DNA of 64,000 bases from Polytrichum commune (taxonomy: Eukaryota; Streptophyta; Polytrichopsida; Polytrichales; Polytrichaceae). Below are positions 12,289 through 23,510 of the stretch, one piece after another (the first letter of the stretch is position 1; each line of letters begins with the position of its first letter). A program made the position numbers and the translations under genes. The notes under the pieces are model-generated. The model did not search any database. It saw nothing but the letters and a program-made list of their open reading frames with translations, and was not told where the DNA came from. The DNA lies in contig OX485805.1 in NCBI GenBank assembly GCA_950295325.1, positions 19,331,501 through 19,395,500 on the forward strand, written 5' to 3'.

Positions 12289-13114
12289 GCCATGTCCATA
12301 GTAGGGCTAGTCACTACTCTTTGGATAGTAAGAGGAGTCCCTCTTGATAGGGAAAATTCATCTTTTTATGAAATTCACTACTATCAACAACGATTTTTCG
12401 TCCCACTCATTATAACGTTACTAGATGTAGTATACATACAAGAAATGAACTTCTATCAAGATGGAAAATCTTGCATTATTGTGGGCCAATTGTTGGTCCA
12501 AGTGTGGACATGCTATAGACCATATTCAACCTAAATACATGGGGGATCACCACTTGCAAGTAACTTGAACAAACACGTGGATGTTTGTCTATAGCAAGTA
12601 GGGAAAAGAACTCCCATGTATGTTGACCACCAAAATACTCTAATGCTTGAGAATGGTAGACAATCACCAAGTAAGTTACATAATAGTTGCAACACTTAAG
12701 ATGCTCAAGATTTTTTTTTTAAATTATACACATGTACCACAAAAACAAACAAACAAACAAACACACACACCTTCTTCAAAAGGACTTCTCCTTGCAATAG
12801 TGTGATCACACAAAGTTTACACTTGAGCCATGTGCCCGGGAAATACTTTACTTTGGTCATGACGTGGATCCTTTGTTGGTCTTGTGTTGCTCTTTTGGAA
12901 GAAAAAGAAAGGCATATGAGAGGGGTGCAATCATCAGTTGGTGTGTTGTCTCCATTTTCTGAGATCCAAATTCAAATAGCGCAACATATGCCATGATTTC
13001 ATCCATCCATGTTGGACGAGGGACCGGCTGTGTAAGTGCTGGAAATGGATGATAAGTTTGCCCACATCCTATCCAAAGTCCAATGAGGTAGGTGCGTAGA
13101 AGGCAGTCGGGCGG

Positions 13115-13158
13115 GTACGTACGTACGTAGGAAGTTAGGTAGGTAGGTAGGTAGGTAG
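13115..13158. repeat. GTAC/GTAG tetranucleotide microsatellite
   Basis: Runs of GTAC followed by runs of GTAG, interrupted once by GAAGTTAG. Confidence 0.85.
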
Positions 13159-13392
13159 CACGCCTACCGTCCATGGACATTCCTGCTGAGGTCCAATGGG
13201 GCGTCGCCACGTATCTTCCTCCCCCCCCCCTCTCGGGAATCGGCCCCTCGGAGGGGCACACAGTTTTCCTTCGGAGCCAGCCAGCACCCCCTTTACACTT
13301 GGGGCACCAAAATCCCTTGCAATACTTCGGAAACCTCTTCGGATATTTCAATCTCTCGATAGAGATTTTCGGGGCTTACGAGGATGTTGTCC

Positions 13393-15319
13393 ATGGCGTC
13401 CTCGACGTCCATGAATTTGCTTCCTCACCATGGAGCTGCCGCTCAAGAGCAAGCTCTGGTGAAGCGGAGTGTTGTAGTAGGGTGCCATTCGAGGAGGCGA
13501 AGGGTGGTGGAAAATAGAATCCAGATTGCGACTCCTTCCAGCTTCGTCGGAGTGCAAATCACGCCGTCGCGTCTCGCACGGGCCGAATCGAAGCGAGCAA
13601 CTGCAGGCTACTCGCCCCGAGTTTCTGCTGCTCTTGTGGTACTTCCGCTCTTCCTCCTCGTCTCCCTCACATTAGAAGCTCCTGGAGATGTAAATGCTCT
13701 GGCGTTTCCCGATGCGTGGGCAGGGCAAGGCATGTCTGGCCATGGGCAGAGGCGAGAGAAAGAAAATTCTCGCATATGAACCAGCGTATCTCTCATCCAT
13801 CGAACATAAAAAGTTTTTTTTTATTTGGATTGATTTGACACCGGAATTAGCTCTAAAAACCACGAATTCGTGTAGTCCAAGTCATTTGAGATGATTCACA
13901 CATGTACACCTATAGGGGGTCAAATTTTTATGTGAGATAGATGAGAGGTCTGCACGTATGCGAGATTTTTCTCTTGCCTCTATTTGCCCCTGCCCACACA
14001 TTGGGACGCGCGAGAGGGTTCTAATGTGAGGGCTTCTCTTTTAATCCTTGGTTCTTTTCCCAGAATTTTCTGGATTTTATGTGGATTTTATGTGGATTTG
14101 TTTTTCCTCTCCCATTGGTTCCGGCCTGGTGATGACGAAGGGTTTGGCGGGATGCAGCAAAAAGTGTCAGCTCGTGAATTGGACGATATTCTTGCCAACG
14201 AGCGGACATCACCTATGGTGGTAGATTTTTACGCAACGTGGTGTGGCCCTTGCATTTTGCTAGCTCAAGAGCTGGAGCAGGTAGGTCACCTATGGCGCCT
14301 TTTTCTGGTTTGTTTATGTAATTTCTTATATACATGGCCGAGTGTAGGCCTAACTCTTCGCATAACACCAATGTGGAATGTCAATACCACTGATTGAGTG
14401 GGTGCCCTATTCGTGGTACTAGGGTAGATGGGGCTAATATTGAGCATTGAGCGTCAAGTCTAGGTACTTTCGATGTGTTGACGGAAATTTAGATGATTCT
14501 TGTTTGTGAGCATTTCAATACTTTGGTGCAGAATTCCATGTGGCACTCGTTAATAGAGGATTCCACTGCACCAAAGTATGTTTTTGGATTTTTATGCAGA
14601 AGTTGTAAGGGTTTGAAGTTTCATTGGTACGGGAGCTTGATGTTAAGGTGGTGGACATTCACAACATAAATATGTACTCATTGTGTATTGGTTTTGGTTG
14701 AAGTCATGATGGTTTTAGCATGCTCTGCCTTTGTGTCCAGTAGGAGGGAGACTTGTTCAATGTTGATAGTATATACAAGCATATCCGAATCTTGCAAATT
14801 GAACTCACAAATCTGATTATTGTAATATCCATGACTGCAGGCAGAATTAATTATGAGAAGTAAGTGGTGGATGATTGACAGAGAGGTTTTGGATTTTGCA
14901 GCTAGCGGTAGAATATGGTGACAGGGTTCGGTTTCTGAAGATTGATACCGACGAAGAGCATGAGCTTGCCAATCAAATGGAGGTTTTACTCTTCACCTTC
15001 ACCTTCTTTTCTTTGTCATTCTTGATTGCGAACATGAGATTGTTTCTGTCCTATTTATCACCTCTACGTTCTTTGAACCAATTATAAACCACGCTTTGGG
15101 TTGTGAAATCAATTTTTTGGACATTTTACATTTTGGACATTGAATTTGGAAATAATAGGATTTCTTCTCGTGACCGAAGGCCAATGCATGTCCTGTCTGC
15201 AGATCCGAGGCCTGCCCACTATGGTGTTTGTGAGCCCGGATACAGAGAAACTTGCCATTCGCACTGAAGGGTTGCTAGCTACAAATGTCATTCGGGACAT
15301 AATTGAGAAGGAACTCTGA
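13393..15319 (+). CDS. TRXZ: Plastid thioredoxin, TRX z (CITRX) type
   Basis: Four exons fit in phase 0: 13393-13689, 14158-14280, 14902-14982, 15203-15319; 205 codons. The mature part has the thioredoxin fold order: VVDFYATWCGPC with redox cysteines at ~128 and 131, then EYGDRVRFLKIDTDEEHELA, then the cis-proline strand RGLPTMVFVSPD and IRTEGLL..IRDIIEKEL. The CGPC motif, the DTDEE strand and the ISPD/RTEGL-type C-terminus are hallmarks of TRX z, a stromal subunit of the plastid-encoded RNA polymerase complex. Exon 1 codes for a Ser/Arg-rich leader typical of a transit peptide. ATG 13393 is chosen over 13384, but either would serve. The end of exon 1 is the least certain border. As read, it ends just after an unexpected hydrophobic stretch (ALVVLPLFLLVSL) not known from TRX z. 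Confidence 0.82.
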
Positions 15320-18300
15320 GGCCATTTTATTCCCTAATTGTTGATGAAGAGAGACAGTTGGCGGTTGTCAGCAGGCACACACACTGCTACCTTGTCCTGT
15401 ATTTTCTGAAGGACAGTGGTTCATATTGATATCCAGGTGTGGACTCTAGGACTTTACATTCTTAAACAGACCCTTAGGATTAAAACATCATTCACATTAG
15501 GTTTGAAGTCTTTGGGGTTTATCCTCTTTTGTGACGCCAATATGTATGCAGAATGGTGTTTCTTGTGGCCAACTTTGACTTCACTTCTATTTTGGCGCAA
15601 TTGGGGCCAATTGAAACAATCATTTTTGCAATTTGACAAAATTTTGCAACTTGATGCAACTGGAGTGCTGACCTCCACCACTAGAAATATAATTTGCAAG
15701 GGTCACTAGAGCTCAATACAAAACACCAGAGTTGTTTTCTGGATTGACTCAAAATTTGCAAAGCTATGCATACCAGGCTGATCTCAATTGGAAATTCTGT
15801 ATTCAAATTGGTTGCAGAGGTTTGTAAACTCCTCTATGACACAATAATGTAGTGCAATTGTTGTAGGTATATGGTTTCAAATGCAGACTAGTGAGACCAA
15901 GAAATTCAATGTATTATGTGCACAGAACCCCAGTATTTTCTGAGGTGCAAAACTGATATTATTTGGTTGTTTTAGTGCGGTACTCCAAGGGTTTGTGGGT
16001 TTGCAGTAATATAAGTAGTGGCCATCATTGAACTGTCAGAATTCAGGTGATCAACATGTTCACTTTCATCTGAACATACAGATATATACACAATTGTGGT
16101 CCTATGTTTGTGGCAATAGCTGGTTGTCACAGTAGGTCGTAATGCACTAATTCTCAGGCTACCTACTTCATGAAGCAAACTAGAACCTTGCTCATCATAC
16201 ATGCTCTGGGAGGTGGTCAAAATTTCAAAATGAAAAGAATATCTATCAGGCGATAAATCCAGGTAATACCAGGAAGAATACTGCACTGAGATTCTTAGTT
16301 ACAACCAATACATGGCCAGCATGGAACCGAGGGACCAGAATGAACAGGGTTTATAGTGTAATGTATTAGAAGTTGACAAATGGTGGGGCAGGGGAGGGCG
16401 AATGCTGGACTCCTGAATTGAGCAGCATCTCTTTTTTCAGTTGTGTCATCCTGCATAAGAAATTTTTCTGTCAAATGCATAAATACATCAAGTTCTCAAC
16501 ACAATCCTTTGCATCACAAAACATTCAAATCGGCTACATTCTATTTGTGATCAACTACTAATCGCTGCAGAGAGGATGCATCTAGATATCTGTCTTAATT
16601 GAACATTTTGCAAGCAGATTTTTAATCCCTATGTGGCAGACAAACATGAACATCTGATGACAGCATCTTGTAACTATATCCACAAATCCTTCAGAAAGTA
16701 CAGTGTTGTATGCAAAACTTAATTGGAGTAACTTAACAGAAACTTCAATAACTTTAGTGCCACCATTTCATAGATATTGTATCGGCACCCATTATATCAT
16801 CTCTATCCTGGACTCTGAATGCTCTTATCCGGATTATGTGCACCAGTCTTCAGGTAGTTTACTCATGACTGACATTTCTGGATGAAAGGTTTGAAAGTTT
16901 GCCACAAACTACCAAGAGAATGCACAGGCTTTCAAATATTTACCACTTCCGCTATACTGACAAGACTCCAACATTAATACTCTTGATGATTATTTCGAGA
17001 TTCTTCAGCACAATAAGTAAAGGCCGTGAATAGGCCTTTCGAAAATATTTATATAAACCATAGACAGAGATTCCGCTTTTCGACGAAACACATCTCGTAG
17101 AAGAATTAGAATACATGGTAGCCAGCGACTACCTAACAGCAATGAGGGAAGAGATGGTGGGCCGGGAGAATCGGCTGGTAAGGGTGCCAGGCATGAGGGT
17201 TTGTTCTCTGATCAAGCACACACGCACGCACACACACAAAGTATCAGCATCCGAATGTAAAGAAGAATTAGTATGTTTAAATTTGAATTCAGTTAAAAGG
17301 AATTGGACATAAGAAAGGCAACATTAACACATCTGAACTAAGACAGATTGGATGGATTTTACATTGCTTTGGAAGTCAAGGATCCACTGACATGGATGGA
17401 CCATGACTCCAAAAACAATTTGAAGGTGTAATTCTGATCTCTGTAGAGAATTCCTAGGTTATCCAATTTAGTGGATTGGTTTTTTTGAAAGGCTCGCCAT
17501 CGCCGGGCATCAAACCTGCCTGTGGTGTGTGGTTACAACACCTGTGTTAAACAAGGCATGCTTTCCTCGTGTCTTACGGTATGAATAGTGAAGGAAGTAA
17601 GCTGGGAAATCGACGTCAATTCTCTCAAATGACAATCCGACAACTTTCTCGGATTGTGGTGTCCAGAATTGAGTAGGGAGCAGTAGTTGGTTGCAGAGGA
17701 ACATCTTGGATTACCCCTCGTCCGTGTTGCAATTATTTCGAACGCCACGAGGACTACGCGATGGACTACCGTTCGCACTGCCACATGCATCTTCAGGACT
17801 GCAGCATCGGACCCTGGTGTTACCGTCCTTTCCCATTTTAATGTTCAACTTCATACCGCTACCGGGCATGCAGAGCTGCATCCAAAAACCCAGGTTACTC
17901 GCTTTCTGTCACCTGAACTACAAAATAGAGACTCTTCGTCACGATTTCAGAGTGTCTGATTTCGAATCAGATGAAGAATCTGGAGGAAGGACAGGAGACT
18001 ACGTTGGAATTAATTTCTGGAGATGACAATGGGAAGGTTTGGCGATGATTGATTTTCACTTGGGAAGAGATCAAATCGTCCAGTGTCACTCACAACAACA
18101 TCGCAGACTCATAATACAGACTCTAGTGGTATTTCGGGACTGAGCTTCCGATTGCACTCCTGGATAACGATGCATGGATCGGAGTCGAAGCCTGACCAGG
18201 ACCGAGGAAGCCATACGGAATCATTTCCACGAGGAGCAACGTACCTTGACAGCATTTTTGCCACCAGAGGGACAGTTCTGGGCGCTGGGGCTACATCTCT

Positions 18301-18840
18301 GCTGCGATCTGCAATTGACAACCGCCTAACCGTAAACTCGTGTACCAAAAATCGTTAATTACAGCGTTCACACCCTGTCTTGAAACTATTGCACACAAGA
18401 AGCTTCAGACGAAACCGTGGAACGCACACAGCATTAACCTAGAGGTAGAAATTCACATCCAAGCTTATGTTTCTGGCCTACCCTGGGATTCCTGGAAGTA
18501 GGATCAGGCAGCTTCATCACCAAGAACGTAATGCAGCCGGGTTGTGATGATAATCAGCAATGGTATTTCAGGAATCATCCTGGTGAACAAATCATTATAT
18601 TCGGGGTAGGTACCGAGTCCTAGCGATAGTTCGTTCGCAGTTTCACGGGAAAAGTACTAATAACTCATCATCGTCATTTTCATTCATTATGAATCTGCAC
18701 TTCCTCAACTTCCTAGAGGCGTGCCATTTTGAGTTTTTGAAAGAGGCGAAACCACCGATGCAAGGAAGGGAAACACTCCTGCAAACGTGCCTTATTACAA
18801 ATTTTCTCATAAGAGAAGAATTGGTCCAAGAAAGCCGAAA
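15320..18840. other. Intergenic region, no convincing gene
   Basis: The thioredoxin 3' UTR comes first. A (CA)n-like run lies at about 17218-17240. Overlapping open frames on both strands around 17510-18360 show moderate coding-like composition but no domain, and could be further exons of the - strand gene at 18841-19443. Nothing else recognised. Confidence 0.5.
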
Positions 18841-19443
18841 TTAATAAATCCTGATTCGCCATTCATTCAGAAGCATAAAACAATGAGATGTGAAAAGAAG
18901 AATGAATGAATACCTGGGCGATTCACACCGGCCGCCACCTTTGAGCAGCATCTTCTGGTTGTAGGGACGCGGCTCTCCAAGGGTCTCCATCAAGGAGTCA
19001 CCCACCAGTTTGATCCTCAAGTTGTTGGATGGCGAGTGAATTCTGTAGCTCATCTTATCTCGGACCGACTGCACCACCGCCGCGGATTTCCTATCAGCTA
19101 GAGACTTAAATGCCGGGTGCACCGATATGCTAGTCTTGGGCGACGAGTGGATGACTATGGACATGGGCCGATCGTTACAGCCCTTGGAAGTTGACAATGT
19201 GATCCCATTAGGGTTGCCACTTGTAAACCCCCCCTGCTGATGATCTGTCGATATCATGGTATTCTTCCCGGGGCTCATTGAGATGGTGAACTCCTTCCCT
19301 CCAACTTGCTTCACGCATATGTTGTTACACCCCGTCTTCACGAATTTGACAGCCTCGGTGCAACGAGATGCCGCAGGAGAGGATGGCTGTTGTTGCCCTC
19401 CCGAACATGCGACAAGTCGCTGATCATGGCGGCAGCACGTCAT
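18841..19443 (-). CDS. Unrecognised protein, probable first exon
   Basis: Open frame of 200 codons starting at 19443. The first ~177 codons look coding: balanced composition, with GGKEFTISMSPGKNTMIS and MSIVIHSSPKTSISVHP. They end at a good donor (CCCAG followed by GTATTC) near 18915. The remaining codons to the stop look intronic. The upstream side is C/T-rich, compatible with a promoter and 5' UTR. No family recognised; there is a Cys-rich start (TCCRHD) and a later Lys/Ser-rich part. Downstream exons, if real, would lie between 17500 and 18350 on the minus strand, where a frame ends PEIPLESVL. No function is proposed. Confidence 0.45.
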   Translation of the reverse strand: MTCCRHDQRLVACSGGQQQPSSPAASRCTEAVKFVKTGCNNICVKQVGGKEFTISMSPGKNTMISTDHQQGGFTSGNPNGITLSTSKGCNDRPMSIVIHSSPKTSISVHPAFKSLADRKSAAVVQSVRDKMSYRIHSPSNNLRIKLVGDSLMETLGEPRPYNQKMLLKGGGRCESPRYSFILLFTSHCFMLLNEWRIRIY

Positions 19444-20672
19444 GATAGATGATGACGACGATGCAGGCAGAATATTGAACTTCTTATGCTGATGACAATG
19501 AGGAATTTATTGTCTTCGCTGCATAAACAATTCATTCAGTACCGGAAACCGCATGATAAGCCCCTCTACCCCTCGCCTCGGCGACTGATCTGCCTGCGCT
19601 CTCGTTCGCCTAATCTTGCTCGCCTTGTAAACGCCACCAGCCTGCAACTCATATGTGCGACTCTTCACTGCCGTCCTTCCGTCGTAATGATCTATTTCCT
19701 CCAACATGCCTCCTTCCCTCCTTCCTCCCTCCCTTTCCCCCACCTACCTCATCAAAATCAAACGAAACATCGGAGTCTCGTGCAACGTTGTGAATTGGAG
19801 AACGTTCTCCTTACACTTTTCATGTGTTACCAAGTTTCGGCGTAACGATATCGTCGTTCCTTTCGGAAGGTGGTCTCCATAGCCTTGATCCTTACACTTA
19901 GTACTTCACATGCATGCATGTTGCAAAACTCAAACTCAACCGAAGGATAGACTCCGAGTCTCTTTGTACTCTCCTCTCTAAATTCTCTAAATTCTCACTA
20001 GCGGACCTCTACACAATGTGTGCTTAATTGAGAAATTGCTTTAATCTACAATGCATACCACAACAATATTAGAATATCAAAGTCTACTTCTTGGATCCAC
20101 TTTCTGTTACAGCGGGGATATATTCAACACTAATGCTTTCAAATGTCTAACCTCCTCGCTCCTCAAATCTGCACACAGACTCTACTTTCAACTTAGGTAT
20201 ATGGAGCAACCGGAGTCCACGTTTCCTCTTGGATTCCTTGCAACCAACTCAATGTGCTTAGTTTCATCCACCACCATGAGCATCACAATGCTTGCAAAAT
20301 GCCTAACCTCCTCATCCCCAAATCTGCATACCTAGGGTGGCAACTCCTTTGTATTAGAAATATGCGTATTTTTTTGTTTTAGACATTGTAGAGTAATTGT
20401 TATATATGTTCATAAGGTTTTAACTTTTAAATGCTCATGCAACCCAAAATGGGTCGCCACCTAATATTCTGATGGGTTTAGGATCCACGAGGTGACAATC
20501 TACATGTATGGAAGGTTTCTTTTGATGTAGGGCTTGTCCACTATCAGGGAACAAAAAATTTCATAACTTTTTCTAGTTGCCCCCCGGATGAAGGCCATGT
20601 TCATATGTCAAATTAACTTAACAAACGTCGTCTAATTGACTTCAATTTTTCTCAACAAGAATATATGGTAGT
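19444..20672. other. Intergenic region upstream of the unrecognised gene
   Basis: A CCTCC/CTTCC tract (about 19705-19745) lies on the promoter side of the - strand gene. A ~44-bp direct repeat occurs at about 20128-20172 and 20290-20334 (shared CTAACCTCCTC and AATCTGCA). A copy of a small repeat also found at 37978-38105 lies at about 20405-20520. No gene seen. Confidence 0.5.
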
Positions 20673-21062
20673 CTAGGGGTGAGTTTCCATGTAGGTTGCT
20701 TGCCCACCGTATTCTAGTGTGAATAAGGGCAAACCCGCCCAAATGTAGAGGGAATCTAATAGAGTAGGGTTCGTATGTACCAACTAGCTATTGCCATCTT
20801 CTCAAATTCAGGCCCACCTACTAACCTCCTCCTCCTCCTCCTAAAAGTGGTATTCGATGACCACACTTGTAGGTTTAAGATTCTTTAGTGAGCGCATGGA
20901 AATCTTGCAGCTCGTGTTCATGGCTCTCCACATTCTAGCATAATCCCAAAATGTGGTTGGATAGTAGCTTGTGCTTAACTACATGCCAACCCACTATTAT
21001 CTAGACTTCGTTGGACCAAACAAATCTAGTGGATGCGAAACCTACATGCAAACTCACCCTAG
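20673..21062. repeat. MITE family B, 390 bp
   Basis: The left end CTAGGGGTGAGTTTCCATGT and the reverse complement of the right end (CTAGGGTGAGTTTGCATGT) form terminal inverted repeats of ~22 bp. The internal CTTGCCCACC recurs in the shorter copy at 38767-38893. Confidence 0.7.
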
Positions 21063-21395
21063 TTCACATCCATACGGTTGAATTTCAAAAACACAAAGTT
21101 TATTTTGCTACACAACATAATTTTTTAGCATTGGTGCTAGAAATGCCCAAAAATGGAATGTGAAGGTTTGAGTGTTTAGGAATTAATTTGACATTTTCTT
21201 GTAGGCCAAAGATACTAGAAGATTTCAAACTATTTCACTTTATCTTAGTTTATGAGTCATGTTAGTTAAATATGATGATATACTTTTGAATTTGCTATTT
21301 AAAATAAGTTGAATTACATGTATCCCAGACAAGAAGATACTTGAAGCCATAATCAAAATGTTACAATCCCGAACACAAATCACTACACTACGTAC

Positions 21396-22456
21396 ATAAA
21401 GTTAAAGCCCATACGAATATAAGCGGTAACGAACAAGCGGACAAGTTAGCCAAAATGGGATGTGAACTAGACCATAGAGATGCCATAGCCACACATGAAC
21501 ATGCACACCCCACACCGTACTACCTCCAAAAAGGTTGGTGGCACTCAATGCAAGAAACACCCGACAAAGGCCCCATCCGACACCTTGGTAAATATATCAC
21601 TAAATATGACAAAAAACACAACCTAGCCCTCATAGCTACCCAAACACACCAATTACACAAGTGGCTCGACAACAAAGATATTGACAAAGTATTATCAAAT
21701 GACTTTTGGAATAATCCAATCATCACGGACAGACAAAAAACATGTCTAGTAAAATTCCGTACTGGACAATATATGGGACACGCTAGGAAACAACTCTTCT
21801 TTGGTAGAATCACATACCCGTCCTACACATGCCCCATATGTAACTCACCAGAAGCAGATACATGGTTACACGTACTCCTAAAATGCAAACAACAACACAT
21901 CCACGCGCTCATAACAAATAGACATAACAGAGCGGTATGGGAAATACGCAAGCTTCTCGTCTCAAACAAAGTAACAAGAAACTACATACTTATGAATGCA
22001 GGCACATACAATGAACTACCCCAAGAAAACACAGTCCCAACATGGTTACTACCATGCACATGCAACACCCAAAGATGCTCCTGCAACGCTAGGCTCAAAC
22101 CCGACATAATATGCTTGCTTGGCCACCCATACAACTCCCCACCCCCAGAAGCACCTACGCCAACAATTACCATACAATTTATTGAATTTACATACTGTAA
22201 CGATAGATTCTCTGTAGAAACAAGGGAGAGGAAAATCACAAAATATCAACCACTCATTGACAATATCATAGCAAGAGGTTGGAACGTAGCCCCACTTATC
22301 GTACTAGCATCAGGAGCCAGAGCCACAACTCACATCCCCTCGATGAATGAACTTGAAACACAACTTAAACTCCCTACATCCCAAATTAGAAGCACATTCA
22401 AACAAATAAATATAATCGCTACACAATATGCGCATGCATTCAATATTGATTCATAA
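21396..22456 (+). pseudogene. LINE ORF2 C-terminus: RNase H end, zinc-binding knuckle and terminal domain
   Basis: Open frame of at least 333 codons; it stays open upstream of the first ATG (21455). That upstream part ends an RNase H domain with VKAHTNISGNEQADKLAK, carrying the conserved His and Asp. Next come a CPICNSPEADTWLHVLLKC cysteine/histidine cluster, a second cysteine cluster (CTCNTQRCSCNARLKPDI) and a conserved block IQFIEFTYCNDRF. The latter two are shared with the LINE ORF at 41631-42722, which supports one family. Reverse transcriptase and endonuclease are missing, so the copy is dead on arrival although its frame is intact. Confidence 0.75.
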
Positions 22457-23060
22457 AAGACGAATAGAAAACAACCAATCCATCACAAATCTACAAAACC
22501 ACAATATAAACCCATGAACCCAACACAACATCTTTCTTCCCCCCCCCCCGATCAAAAGAGGGGTAGTGGTAAGACCACTAGTTATTAAGTTACCACCTAT
22601 AGCTCAGAAAGGCGGGGAGTAGCCGGTTGGTTGGCATAACTTTCCTGCCTATGATTACCTCACTTGCAGCACCAAGTCAAAGTGTATTACACTAACACGC
22701 TCAGACGGATTCAACGCGAATCGAACCCGGACCGTATTAATATAACACGCACGTCCTTATCCAACCAACCTTGGAACCATGACTTGGTGACCAACTATAC
22801 AACCAACTTCCTCTTATACCCCAAACAAATACGCACGCTTTTCGTCTCAAACAAAGTAGCAAGACCCACAAAACTCTAAACTAAAACCCATACACCCTAC
22901 ACACACCCCCCTCCCCCCCCCCCCCCCCCCCGGTTCAACCGGTTAAAACATCAGTTACTAACATAGTGTCTACTCCCTGCAAAGGGTGAAGTAGTATTAC
23001 ACCCAACGCCGCTACCCTGGGGTACGGCCACGGTTGTCCTACGAACAGACACTTTATTCA

Positions 23061-23100
23061 CTCCGGTCCCTAGTAGGGACCGGAGTTCTTCTTCTTCTTC
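23061..23100 (+). repeat. 3' terminal hairpin and (TTC)5 tail of LINE copy 1
   Basis: CTCCGGTCCC and GGGACCGGAG pair around TAGTA, followed directly by five TTC units. The family member at 41477 has the same layout with a different hairpin and tail unit. Confidence 0.75.
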
Positions 23101-23221
23101 TCCTAGCGCAAGCTCCTCCAAACATTTATCATTTTATTAAAACTAAAAATATATATACACAATGGAAATAAAGAAAATTTAATTTGTTAAGTTCACATCT
23201 GCCTAGGGCTAGGGCATGCCT

Positions 23222-23510
23222 CCTACACTACCCAGATGAAGCCCGTGCGCCTTGCCCACTCTGCCCAACTTTGAAAAATAAAATTGCCCTTGCACTCTTG
23301 AATGCCGCTTGTCCGTATAACCCATATTGAGTGTACTTCATCTTCAAGGTCCAAAATCCAATATATATGTTCACTTCCATTGAGTAAATAAGCAATTAAT
23401 TGGGATTTCATTTTCGAAAAGAAACCGTCAATAAAGCATGTAATTGACTTGGAAGTCAAAAATATCACAGAACCATCATTAGCACTGAGGTGACAATTAT
23501 TGTGACTTAC
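23222..23510 (-). repeat. Dispersed repeat R2 (copy 1)
   Basis: The reverse complement matches 62760-63010 closely. The shared blocks include TTTTTGACTTCCAAGTCAAT, TATATTGGATTTTGGACCTT and GCAAGGGCAA. A 96-codon open frame here (VIFLTSKSITCF..EHIYWILDLE) is partly preserved in the other copy. Family unknown. Confidence 0.6.

Larger units (their letters stand above)
11863..13392. other. Intergenic region before the thioredoxin gene
   Basis: Holds a putative MITE (12060-12288), a diverged copy of the 10.5-kb tandem repeat (12810-12930), a GTAC/GTAG microsatellite (about 13115-13158) and a GC-richer stretch just upstream of 13393 that is likely 5' UTR. No gene seen. Confidence 0.5.
21310..23102 (+). 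mobile_element. 5'-truncated LINE with RNase H C-terminus (copy 1)
   Basis: Begins inside the RNase H domain and carries one long open frame to 22456. It continues through a 3' region with two poly-C tracts (about 22540 and 22905-22932) and ends in a strong hairpin (23061-23085) followed by (TTC)5. Two further copies of the same family lie on the minus strand at 41477-43035 and 23497-25036. A second short piece matching the ORF (VSNKVAR) occurs within the 3' region near 22835, suggesting an internal rearrangement. The 5' border is approximate. Confidence 0.7.

Noticed and set aside
13173-13517. 114-codon open frame upstream of and overlapping the thioredoxin start
   Set aside because: Pro/Ser-rich, out of frame with the leader and lacking a domain. 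Likely 5' UTR.
17510-18360. Overlapping open frames on both strands
   Set aside because: None has a recognisable domain or a convincing splice link to 18841-19443. Kept as unannotated rather than called a gene.
20051-20335. 94-codon + strand open frame
   Set aside because: It contains a direct repeat of ~44 bp and has no domain; probably repeat debris.
22580-22760. tRNA- or SINE-like motifs (TAGCCGGTTGGTTGG and a reversed GGGTTCGATTCG) in the LINE 3' region
   Set aside because: The A-like and B-like boxes are in opposite orientation and no cloverleaf can be drawn.
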